Shown piece by piece: positions 18,737 through 25,757 of a stretch of 64,000 nucleotides of DNA. Position numbers and translations under genes: made by a program. Position 1 is the stretch's first letter, and each line of letters begins with the position of its first letter. This DNA comes from Steroidobacteraceae bacterium (GTDB lineage: Bacteria; Pseudomonadota; Gammaproteobacteria; Steroidobacterales; Steroidobacteraceae): assembly GCA_025451845.1 (NCBI GenBank), contig JANWJS010000020.1:1-64000 (forward strand), given 5' to 3'. The notes beneath the pieces are model-generated. The model ran no database searches. It was given only the letters and a program-made list of their open reading frames with translations, and was not told where the DNA came from.

Positions 18737-19692
18737 AACAGTTTGCTTGCCTGATGATTGCGGCGGTCCTGGGGGTGCTCGGCTGTACGCCTATTGGAGC
18801 GGCGGAATTGGGCGTTGGGTCGAAACGCCCAGCAGGGCGGCAGGTTGCCGAACCCCAATATACACGCATCGTAACCGACGACTTCAGACGCAACATAACC
18901 GTCCGCTATCCACCGCGGCGCATCGTAAGTCTGGCGCCGGCCGCGACCTCGATGCTGGTGGCCGCCGGCGCAAGCCGCCAACTCGTGGGGACCATCGAGT
19001 ACTCCGGACAGCCAGGCTCCGAAAAGGAGTTGGCGAAGATAGGGACCCCCGACGCCATTGACATGGAGCGCTTGATTGCCTTGAGACCGGATGTGGTGAT
19101 CGTCTGGCCAGACGGCAACAATCCGGCACAGATCGCCACGATCGAGCGTCTGGGTATCCCCGTCTACCGGCAGGAGGCCGTTACCCTGGATGGCATTGCG
19201 AGCTCCCTCCGCCGGCTGGGGCGGCTCACGGGGACGAGCGCTGCGGCTGATCTCGAGGCGAGTACTCTCGAGACGAAGCTTGCTGCCCTGCGGCAGGGGT
19301 ACGCAAACGAGACCCACACCCCTACCGTGCTTCTGGAAGTATGGGATCGGCCCCTCTACACGGTGGGCGGTAAAGAACTGATGAGCGATGCGCTGCGGGT
19401 GTGCGGGGCGAGGAACGTGTTTGCAGACCTCCCGGAGCGGGCGCCGGCAATTGGTATCGAGGCGGTGCTCGCCCGGGATCCGGACATGATCATTGCGGCG
19501 GCCCCGCCGGGACGGGGTGCCTCATGGCTGGCGCAATGGCAGCGCTTCCCTTCCCTGCGGGCGGTGCAAACAGGGCGGTTGCTGGCTTTCGAGGATCAGC
19601 GGCTCAGTGCGTTGGGACCCGGTGTCATCGACGCAACAGCGGTGATGTGCCGCAAAATCGGCGCGCTGACGGGGCGTACTAAGTTAAATTAG
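18724..19692 (+). CDS. BtuF/FepB-like periplasmic binding protein
   Basis: 322 residues with an N-terminal signal peptide that could carry a lipobox (VLGC, Cys near 21). It has a class III (TroA/BtuF) periplasmic-binding fold: RRIVSLAPAATSMLVAAGAS, GTIEYSG, ALRPDVVIVWPDG, VLLEVWDRPLYTVGG and PERAPAIGIEAVLARDPDMI, read as blocks. Members bind cobalamin or ferric chelates and feed an ABC importer; no permease or ATPase gene is nearby. It precedes a large TonB-dependent receptor on the same strand, consistent with a shared uptake route for a corrinoid or iron complex. Which ligand is open. Confidence 0.82.
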   Translation: MARVKQFACLMIAAVLGVLGCTPIGAAELGVGSKRPAGRQVAEPQYTRIVTDDFRRNITVRYPPRRIVSLAPAATSMLVAAGASRQLVGTIEYSGQPGSEKELAKIGTPDAIDMERLIALRPDVVIVWPDGNNPAQIATIERLGIPVYRQEAVTLDGIASSLRRLGRLTGTSAAADLEASTLETKLAALRQGYANETHTPTVLLEVWDRPLYTVGGKELMSDALRVCGARNVFADLPERAPAIGIEAVLARDPDMIIAAAPPGRGASWLAQWQRFPSLRAVQTGRLLAFEDQRLSALGPGVIDATAVMCRKIGALTGRTKLN

Positions 19693-20141
19693 GCCTTTAT
19701 AGCCTCGAGCTATAGCGTGGCAATGGAAGCCCAACGCTGCATGGACCCCTCCCTGGTGGCCCTTGCGGACCCGCAAAACCAACGCAGGAGACACCGCGCC
19801 GCCGCTCAATTTAGTTCGGGTTGCGCACGATTGTAACGCCCGGCAGCCGAGCCGGACGCGACGCTTCGGTCGAGTGTGTAAGGAATGATCCGAGCAATCC
19901 CGCCGGTTACCCACCCCCGTTTGTGCCTGCCGGCGCTCATGGGCCCATGCGCCGATATGAGGCCTCGAAGGTCGGGTGTGGGAATTTCGAATGGGCGCAG
20001 AGCAGTTGAAATGATCCGGGCCTGACCGGGAGTGGCTCAGGTATCGCCTCGCCGAGGGCTCTGGTAAAGTGGGGTTAGCTGGAGAGCTATCAATTAGAAT
20101 GACTTAGGGGCTGAGTTAACAGGGCGGCAGCGCGTCGGAAG
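19693..20141. other. 449-base gap before the TonB receptor
   Basis: No convincing gene. It holds a small inverted repeat TATAGC-CTCGA-GCTATA (19698-19714) just after the binding-protein gene and a stronger palindrome at 19931-19954 (CGGCG stem around CATGGGCCCATG). I looked for the cobalamin riboswitch B12 box and core on both strands and did not see them. No clear Fur box was found. Short open frames on both strands lack coding character. Confidence 0.5.
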
Positions 20142-23132
20142 ATGGACAGGATTAGATCGCTCGCTGTGCACACGCTGCTGTATTTCTCGTATGCAGCATC
20201 CGCCTCGATGTCGATGATCACGGACGCGAGGGCCCACGATCCCGTCGCGAACTTCAACCTGCCTTCCGAGCCCCTGCCGCAGGCACTCATCGATTTCTAT
20301 CACCAGTCCGGCATCGAGCCCGGCTTCGCCTCGACTCCGCAGATCGACAAGGCGAAGAGCAACCCGGTTACCGGCGAGATGGCAAGCTCGATGGCGCTCG
20401 CGCAGTTGCTGAAGGGCACCGGCTACACTTTCCGGCGCGACACCGAGAACTCGGTCGATGTCATACCCAACCAGGCGAATGGCGAGCAGAAGCCGACCGT
20501 TGCAGGCGCGCGACGCCCCGTGCCTCCCGTGGCTGCAGGATCGGCGGTGGGGCAAAACAAAGGCCGCCTCGAGCAGGTCAATGTCACGGGCAGCCTGATC
20601 CACGGCGTGCAGGATGCAGTAGCCCCCCTCATTTATTTGAAGCGGCAGCAGCTGCAGATGGCGAGCTTCCCGACGATTCAGGATGCCCTGTACTCGCTGC
20701 CGATGATGTCCCTGAACGGTCCTCGAGAGGACCTCGGCATCGATAACAACTATCAATACGGGGCCGGGCTCGACCTGCGCGGCCTGGGAGTCGGAGCCAC
20801 GCTGGTGCTGGTGAACGGCTATCGGCAACCGCTGTCGGGCCTGAACGGCGACTTCGTCGATGTCTCGACGATTCCCTGGAGCGCAGTGCAGCGTATCGAG
20901 GTGCTGCCGGACGGGGCTTCGGCTCTTTACGGATCGGATGCTGTCGCCGGGGTGGTGAACATCATCATGCGGGATAACTTCGATGGCGCCGAGACACAGG
21001 TGCGGTACGGATCGGCGATCTCGGGGCCGCGGGGACTCATGGCATCCCAGCTCCTTGGAACACATTGGAGCGGCGGCCATGCGATGTTGGCATATGAGTA
21101 CTCGGACACGACGCCGCTCGCTGCGGCCGATCGTCCCTATGCGGCGAATGCGAACAAGACCCCATACGGAGGAAACAATTACGACAGCTATGAGAGTGAT
21201 CCGGGCAACATCCTGAACCCTGCAACGCTGCAGCCGGAATACGGCGTTCCGGCAGGTCAGAACGGAACGGGGCTGAGCGCGGCGGTACTCGAACGGAGCA
21301 TCAACCTGCAGAATCAATTCGCGCAGTATCAGATCTTTCCGGAGGTGAGGGCGCATGAGCTATATACCGCGGCGGCCCAGGACATCAATGACAGGGTGCA
21401 GCTCTTCTTCAACGGACGTTTTGCGGGGCGCGATACGCTGAGAAGCGCCTTTCCGGCCGCGCAAGTCCTGACGGTGCCGCCGTCCAATCCGTTCTATGTG
21501 AACCCATACCGCGGCGCTCCATACGCGTTGGTGGCGTACAGCTTTTTACAGGATTTAGGACCGTCCATTTTTGCGGCCAGGACCCAAGTCTATGCGGGCA
21601 CGGCTGGTGCGAAGCTGCAATTCGGCAAAACCTGGCAGCTGACAGCGAGCGAATCCTACGGACGTCAGTCTTTGCGCAGCGATGAGTATAACCAGGTGAA
21701 TCAGACCGCTCTGACGGCCAGCCTGGCCGACCCGGATCCGGCCACCGCTTTCGACCCCTTCGGCGCCGGGTCGAACACGAATCCGCAGACGCTACAAGCC
21801 ATTGAGGCAGACTTTCCGCTGCACTCGGTGACGACCATCGAAGCCACTCGCGTGGCTGCTGACGGCTCGTTGTTCGCCATGCCGGCCGGTGATGCCAAGA
21901 TCGCGCTTGGCCTGGAGAGAAGGGAGGAGGCGCTGTCGCACGATGTCGTAGACACGTTGAGCGCTCTGCAGCACACGCTTTCCGAAAGCTACGACCGGCA
22001 CGTGACGGCGCTCTTCTCGCAGCTGGCGCTTCCAGTGATCGGTGATCCGGCAAATCCTCGAGCCACTCCCCGCCTGGAGCTGATCGCCTCGGGTCGTTAT
22101 GAGCGCTATAACGATTTCGGCCGGACCTTCAATCCAACCGTCCGGGTCAGATGGATTCCGACCGAGTCGTTGAAGCTGCGGGCAAGCTGGGGGCGCTCGT
22201 TCCGCGCGCCGAAGCTCGACGACCTTTATGACACCTCGAACGACCTCGCCGCATCGATCGTGCTTTCCGACCCGAAGTCGCCCACGGGGCGCTCGCTGGT
22301 CCTGGTCGAGGAGGGCTCCAATCCGGGCTTGAAGGAGGAGACGGCGAAAACATGGACGGCTGGGTTCGATCTCGCGCCGGTTTTGCTACCGGGCTCCACT
22401 TTCTCGTTCACCTATTACTCCATCGACTACCAGAACCGCATTGCCCAACCGGCTGCGGATGACCCTTTCGCCATTCTGGTGAACGAAAACGAGTGGGCGG
22501 CCGTGATCACCCGAAATCCATTTCCTGCGCAGGTCGCCGCCCTCTGCAACGGTCCCCACTACGTAGGCTTGGTGTCGGCATGCCTCGCGAGCTCACCGGC
22601 AGCGATCATCGACGGCAGATTAGCCAATCTGGCTGCGACCCGAACGACGGGGATGGACGTGCAGGCGGGCGATTCCTTCGGTGGCCCATGGGGACGCATC
22701 GACCTGGGAGTGACCGGCAACTACGTCTTCAAGTTCGACCAGGCCGTGACGCCCACTTCATCCGCAGTGGACATCGTGAATACCATTACCAATCCGCTGG
22801 CCCTGCGGCTGCGCGGAACGGTCGAATGGGACCGCGAGGGCCCCGCAATGCCGGGGCCGGGGTTCAGTTTGGCCGTGAACTACACGGGTGGATACAAGAA
22901 TCCCGGCAGTACGCTCATCGCCAATGTATCTCCCTGGACCACACTCGACGCCAGATTTGCCTTTCGAACCCGGCAGGGCGAGGGGTGGCTGAGCGGGTTG
23001 GAGTTATCCGTAAGCGCGGTGAATGTGCTCAATCACGCCCCGCCGTTTGTCGATGACCTTTCCGGCTATGACATCTACAACGTGCAAGCACTTGGGCGGG
23101 TCATCGCCGCCGACATCGACAAGCGCTGGTAG
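20142..23132 (+). CDS. TonB-dependent outer-membrane receptor with STN domain
   Basis: 996 residues. A signal peptide (1-31, cleavage after ARA) is followed by an STN domain (about 38-108, FNLPSEPLPQALIDFYHQSG, KGTGYTF). Then come a TonB-box-like EQVNV (144-148), a plug domain (about 160-270 with LDLRGLGVGATLVLVNGYR and DGASALYGSDAVAGVVNIIM, read as blocks) and a 22-strand barrel ending ...AADIDKRW with an aromatic last residue. The STN domain usually signals to a FecR-type anti-sigma factor, but no fecI/fecR pair is present here. Substrate unknown; the upstream binding protein suggests a corrinoid or iron chelate. It converges on the lasso-like peptide gene, and a hairpin follows its stop. 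Confidence 0.92.
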   Translation: MDRIRSLAVHTLLYFSYAASASMSMITDARAHDPVANFNLPSEPLPQALIDFYHQSGIEPGFASTPQIDKAKSNPVTGEMASSMALAQLLKGTGYTFRRDTENSVDVIPNQANGEQKPTVAGARRPVPPVAAGSAVGQNKGRLEQVNVTGSLIHGVQDAVAPLIYLKRQQLQMASFPTIQDALYSLPMMSLNGPREDLGIDNNYQYGAGLDLRGLGVGATLVLVNGYRQPLSGLNGDFVDVSTIPWSAVQRIEVLPDGASALYGSDAVAGVVNIIMRDNFDGAETQVRYGSAISGPRGLMASQLLGTHWSGGHAMLAYEYSDTTPLAAADRPYAANANKTPYGGNNYDSYESDPGNILNPATLQPEYGVPAGQNGTGLSAAVLERSINLQNQFAQYQIFPEVRAHELYTAAAQDINDRVQLFFNGRFAGRDTLRSAFPAAQVLTVPPSNPFYVNPYRGAPYALVAYSFLQDLGPSIFAARTQVYAGTAGAKLQFGKTWQLTASESYGRQSLRSDEYNQVNQTALTASLADPDPATAFDPFGAGSNTNPQTLQAIEADFPLHSVTTIEATRVAADGSLFAMPAGDAKIALGLERREEALSHDVVDTLSALQHTLSESYDRHVTALFSQLALPVIGDPANPRATPRLELIASGRYERYNDFGRTFNPTVRVRWIPTESLKLRASWGRSFRAPKLDDLYDTSNDLAASIVLSDPKSPTGRSLVLVEEGSNPGLKEETAKTWTAGFDLAPVLLPGSTFSFTYYSIDYQNRIAQPAADDPFAILVNENEWAAVITRNPFPAQVAALCNGPHYVGLVSACLASSPAAIIDGRLANLAATRTTGMDVQAGDSFGGPWGRIDLGVTGNYVFKFDQAVTPTSSAVDIVNTITNPLALRLRGTVEWDREGPAMPGPGFSLAVNYTGGYKNPGSTLIANVSPWTTLDARFAFRTRQGEGWLSGLELSVSAVNVLNHAPPFVDDLSGYDIYNVQALGRVIAADIDKRW

Positions 23133-23138
23133 CGGGGC

Positions 23139-23166
23139 GGTCGGCGATTGCAGCCAACCGCCGACC
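23139..23166. terminator. Hairpin between TonB receptor and lasso-like gene
   Basis: GGTCGGCG / CGCCGACC, an 8-bp stem with a 12-base loop, begins six bases after the receptor stop and lies between two converging genes. There is no T-run on either side, so it is at best a weak or factor-assisted terminator. Confidence 0.4.
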
Positions 23167-23195
23167 TGAAGTGACTTTGACGACCGTGGGTGGTG

Positions 23196-23369
23196 TCAAT
23201 GAACCATAAAGCCCGCGCCGCTGTCCATCTTAAACCCAAGCCATCCTCCTTGCGTATCCGATACCTTGCCCAACTCCACGAGCGCGCTGTCCACCTCCAC
23301 CTTCTCCTCGCGAGCGGTATCGACTTTCTCTTCTGCTCTGACCAACAGATTGTCCGAACCGGTGTTCAT
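23196..23369 (-). CDS. Putative lasso-peptide (RiPP) precursor, 57 aa
   Basis: Small ORF of 57 residues. The leader (about residues 1-40) is acidic/basic and ends ALVELGKVSDTQ. The core is GGWLGFKMDSGAGFMVH. In proteobacterial lasso precursors (astexin, caulosegnin type) the leader ends in an LG-x-x-S-x-x-T-x pattern with Thr at -2, and the core begins with Gly and has Asp/Glu at 7-9. Here Thr is at -2, Gly at core 1 and Asp at core 9, allowing a nine-residue macrolactam ring with plug candidates Phe14, Met15 and His17. ATG 23369 has GGGAG six bases upstream. No maturation protease or cyclase gene lies nearby, so any partner must be elsewhere. The call rests on pattern alone. Confidence 0.6.
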   Translation of the reverse strand: MNTGSDNLLVRAEEKVDTAREEKVEVDSALVELGKVSDTQGGWLGFKMDSGAGFMVH

Positions 23370-23395
23370 GCTTTACTCCCGTCAGCACAACGAGC

Positions 23396-23411
23396 GCTGT
23401 CGACCGACAGC
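23396..23411. promoter_or_regulatory. Palindrome in the 5' leader of the lasso-like gene
   Basis: GCTGTCG-AC-CGACAGC, a 7-bp inverted repeat with a two-base spacer, located between the predicted promoter and the start codon at 23369. It could be an operator or a 5' mRNA hairpin. Confidence 0.4.
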
Positions 23412-23426
23412 TGCTTTCGTTTGGGG

Positions 23427-23456
23427 TTAGTAGCGGCAGTGCTGACTGAGGTTCAA
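23427..23456 (-). promoter_or_regulatory. Candidate sigma-70 promoter of the lasso-like gene
   Basis: On the minus strand TTGAAC (23456-23451) and TACTAA (23432-23427) are 18 bases apart, upstream of the 57-aa ORF and downstream of the ahpD terminator. The -10 match is modest. Confidence 0.35.
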
Positions 23457-23471
23457 TGCTACAACAAAACA

Positions 23472-23502
23472 GCCCCACGGGCGATAAGTTCGCCCGTGGG
23501 GC
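23472..23502 (-). terminator. Strong intrinsic terminator of ahpCD
   Basis: Perfect 13-bp stem (GCCCCACGGGCGA / TCGCCCGTGGGGC) with a five-base loop, followed on the minus strand by TGTTTTGTTGT. It ends ahpC-ahpD transcription and separates it from the lasso-like gene. Confidence 0.85.
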
Positions 23503-23536
23503 TGGCCGCCCGCCCGATGTAGGCTACGGCTCGCAG

Positions 23537-24100
23537 CTATGCCGCCTGTGCCTCGGTGACTGCCGCCCCCCAGCCGACGTTATCCAATACCCGAGCGACT
23601 GCATGTACTGTGGCCGCTATCCGGACGGCGCTTTGAACCGCTTCCCGGGAGAGGCCGTGTTCGCGAACGTGACGCTCATGAGAGGCCACGCACGTGCCGC
23701 AGCCGTTGATGGCGGAGACCGCAAGAGAGATGAGCTCGAAATCGACCTTGGCTATCCCGGGGTTACCGATGACGTTCATCCGTAAGCGCGCCGGCATACC
23801 GGCGTACTCGGGGTCCTCCACCAGGTGCAGGAACCGGTAATACACGTTGTTCATGCCCATGATGGCGGCCGCCGCCCGGGCGCCGGTCTGGTAGGCGGCA
23901 TCCAGATCGGCAGCCGCCAGCTGGCCGATGGCCGCTGCGAAGGCGGGGTTCCGGGACGCTTCCGCCGCTCCCAGGGCCACTGCCCAGATCTGCCGCTCGT
24001 TGAGACCCGGTGCCCCCGTCGGGGAGAGTACCGAGCCCAGGTTCAGCTTGAGGTCGCGTGCGTAGTCGGGCAGCGCGTCGCGAATCGTGTCCAAAGTCAT
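23537..24100 (-). CDS. ahpD: Alkyl hydroperoxide reductase AhpD (CMD family)
   Basis: 187 residues. The C-x2-C active site is at Cys134/Cys137 with the relay His141 (GCGTCVASHE), and Glu122 matches the relay Glu of mycobacterial AhpD. AhpD reduces AhpC via a lipoylated adaptor in mycobacteria; the same role is inferred here. ATG 24100 follows GGAGG with ten-base spacing. A TTG at 24109 lies too close to that site. The gene follows ahpC by 59 bases on the same strand and ends at a strong terminator. Confidence 0.93.
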   Translation of the reverse strand: MTLDTIRDALPDYARDLKLNLGSVLSPTGAPGLNERQIWAVALGAAEASRNPAFAAAIGQLAAADLDAAYQTGARAAAAIMGMNNVYYRFLHLVEDPEYAGMPARLRMNVIGNPGIAKVDFELISLAVSAINGCGTCVASHERHVREHGLSREAVQSAVRIAATVHAVARVLDNVGWGAAVTEAQAA

Positions 24101-24159
24101 CGTGGGCAATCCTCCGTTGGGTTAGAGCTCTGTCTGTGTGCCGGCCGTCGATGCCGCCC

Positions 24160-24699
24160 CTATGCCGCCTCGAGCGTTTCCTCACCCTGCTTCCAGTTGC
24201 AGGGGCAGAGCTCGTCGGTCTGCAGCGCATCGAGCACGCGCAGCACTTCCTCGGGGCTGCGCCCGACGTTGAGGTCGGTGACGTATACGAAACGGATCAC
24301 CCCCTGCGGGTCCACGATGTAGGTGGCGCGCTGCGCGACGCCTGCCTCGGGGTCCAGGACGCCTAGCCGGCTCGAGAGCTCCCGCTTGATGTCGGAGAGC
24401 ATGGGGAAGGGCAGATTCCTCAGCTCTTCCTTTTCCCGCCGCCAGGCGAGGTGCACGAACTCACTGTCGATGCTGACGCCGAGCACCTGCGCGTCGCGGG
24501 CTCGGAACTCCTCGTCGAGCTTGCCGAAAGCCGCGATCTCGGTCGGGCAAACGAAGGTGAAGTCCTTCGGCCAGAAGAACACGACCTTCCACTTGCCGGG
24601 AAAGCTGTCCTGGGTGAGGGGCTGGAAGCCGGCCTTGAGGTCGCTCGAGACCACGCCGGTGAGGGAGAAATCCGGAAAATGTCGACCAATGCCTAACAT
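24160..24699 (-). CDS. ahpC: Alkyl hydroperoxide reductase AhpC (2-Cys peroxiredoxin)
   Basis: 179 residues, peroxiredoxin fold. The peroxidatic Cys51 is in FFWPKDFTFVCPTEI, and the C-terminal ELCPCNWKQGEETL holds two candidate resolving cysteines (about 165 and 167), as in mycobacterial AhpC, which uses three cysteines. It reduces peroxides and is recycled by AhpD in that system. ATG 24699 follows AGGAG eight bases upstream. Divergent from oxyR, with an OxyR-like site in the shared upstream region. An in-frame upstream extension to 24846 covers that control region and is not used. Confidence 0.94.
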   Translation of the reverse strand: MLGIGRHFPDFSLTGVVSSDLKAGFQPLTQDSFPGKWKVVFFWPKDFTFVCPTEIAAFGKLDEEFRARDAQVLGVSIDSEFVHLAWRREKEELRNLPFPMLSDIKRELSSRLGVLDPEAGVAQRATYIVDPQGVIRFVYVTDLNVGRSPEEVLRVLDALQTDELCPCNWKQGEETLEAA

Positions 24700-24786
24700 G
24701 TCGTGAAGCTCCTGGGTAATCCGTCTGATCGTCTGGTCCCGTACCGGGGACAGAACAATGATGGGTTCCGGCGGCCCATTTATCCA

Positions 24787-24823
24787 ATGGATTGACTTTA
24801 TAATCTCGATAGACGCCATATAT
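24787..24823. promoter_or_regulatory. OxyR binding site in the oxyR-ahpC control region
   Basis: Four tetrads at ten-to-eleven-base pitch, ATGG-N7-TTAT-N7-ATAG-N7-ATAT, match the OxyR consensus ATAG-N7-CTAT-N7-ATAG-N7-CTAT at 13 of 16 positions. The site ends nine bases before the oxyR start and lies about 90 bases upstream of ahpC, fitting autorepression of oxyR and activation of ahpCD. A TATAAT hexamer lies inside it (24799-24804). Confidence 0.7.
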
Positions 24824-24832
24824 CGGTATCCC

Positions 24833-25729
24833 ATGGCCGACATCAAACTGAAGGATCTTCGCTACCTGGTCGCCGTGGCCGACACACGGCATTTCGGCAG
24901 GGCGGCGCAGCGCTGCTTCGTCAGCCAGCCGACGCTCTCGGCGCAGCTGAAGAAGCTGGAGCACTACCTCGGCATCCAGCTGATCGAGCGGCAGCCGAAC
25001 AACGTCTCCATCACCGCAGCCGGAGAGCAAATCGTCAGCCGCGCCCGCCGGATCCTCGAGGCGAGCGATGAGATGGTGACCCTGGCTCGCTCGCATCGCG
25101 ACCCGCTGGCCGGTCGGTTGCGGGTCGCTCTGCTGCCGACGATCGGGCCGTACCTGCTGCCGCGCGTGGCGCAGGCGATTCGCCGCACCCTGCCGCGGCT
25201 CGAGCTGCACCTCTACGAATACCAGACCGCGCCGATGCTGGAGAAGCTGAAGGCCGGAGAGCTCGATCTTGGGATTCTGGCGCTCCCCGTGGACCTAGAG
25301 GGCCTCGAGGCGCGGGAGCTTTTCGCCGAGCCTTTCAGGGTGGCCCTGCCGGAGCGCCACAAACTGGCCAAGCGTGAGCGCGTCCAGGTAGCCGACCTCG
25401 ACGGGGAGACCCTCCTTCTGCTCGAGGAGGGCCATTGCCTGCGGGACCAGGCACTGGAGGTCTGCAGCCGCGTCGGCGTGGGCGAGAGCCAGGATTTCCG
25501 TGCCACGAGCCTGGAGACTCTGCGGCAGATGGTCGCGACCGGTGCAGGCGTCACGCTGCTGCCGGAGCTCGCCACCCAGGGTGCCTATGGTGATGCGCGC
25601 GGCGTGGTCGTGTTGCCGTTTGCGAAGCCGGCACCGGTGCGGCGCGTGGGGGCAGTGTGGCGCAAGACCACTGCCCGGCGGCCTGCGATCGACGCGGTCT
25701 GCAAGCTGGTCGCCGAGCGGGCGGGCTGA
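24833..25729 (+). CDS. oxyR: Hydrogen peroxide-sensing regulator OxyR
   Basis: 298 residues, LysR family. The winged-helix region has DLRYLVAVADTRHFGRAA and SQPTLSAQLKKLE. The redox pair is present: Cys202 and Cys211 in EEGHCLRDQALEVC, the same nine-residue spacing as Cys199/Cys208 of E. coli OxyR. It activates peroxide defence genes on disulfide formation; the divergent ahpC-ahpD operon is the obvious target. ATG 24833 fits the family start. The upstream in-frame extension overlaps the operator and is rejected. Confidence 0.95.
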   Translation: MADIKLKDLRYLVAVADTRHFGRAAQRCFVSQPTLSAQLKKLEHYLGIQLIERQPNNVSITAAGEQIVSRARRILEASDEMVTLARSHRDPLAGRLRVALLPTIGPYLLPRVAQAIRRTLPRLELHLYEYQTAPMLEKLKAGELDLGILALPVDLEGLEARELFAEPFRVALPERHKLAKRERVQVADLDGETLLLLEEGHCLRDQALEVCSRVGVGESQDFRATSLETLRQMVATGAGVTLLPELATQGAYGDARGVVVLPFAKPAPVRRVGAVWRKTTARRPAIDAVCKLVAERAG

Positions 25730-25757
25730 TAGCGCCGCTCTGGCATAATCGCCCGAC

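Noticed and set aside
19821-20009. 62-aa plus-strand ORF in the gap
   Set aside because: No ribosome binding site, no family resemblance, starts and ends in non-coding-like sequence.
19693-20141. Cobalamin riboswitch or Fur box before the TonB receptor
   Set aside because: Looked for the B12 box, the conserved core and GATAAT repeats; none fits on either strand.
23230-23478. 82-aa minus-strand ORF in another frame at the lasso-like locus
   Set aside because: Includes the ahpD terminator tail and promoter region and is low-complexity Gly/Arg; not a plausible protein.
23190-23522. 110-aa plus-strand ORF over the lasso-like gene
   Set aside because: No ribosome binding site, crosses the ahpD terminator, and lacks coding character; the minus-strand 57-aa ORF is better supported.
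24699-24846. N-terminal extension of ahpC to an upstream ATG
   Set aside because: It would translate the OxyR operator and promoter; the canonical AhpC start MLGIG at 24699 has a good ribosome binding site.
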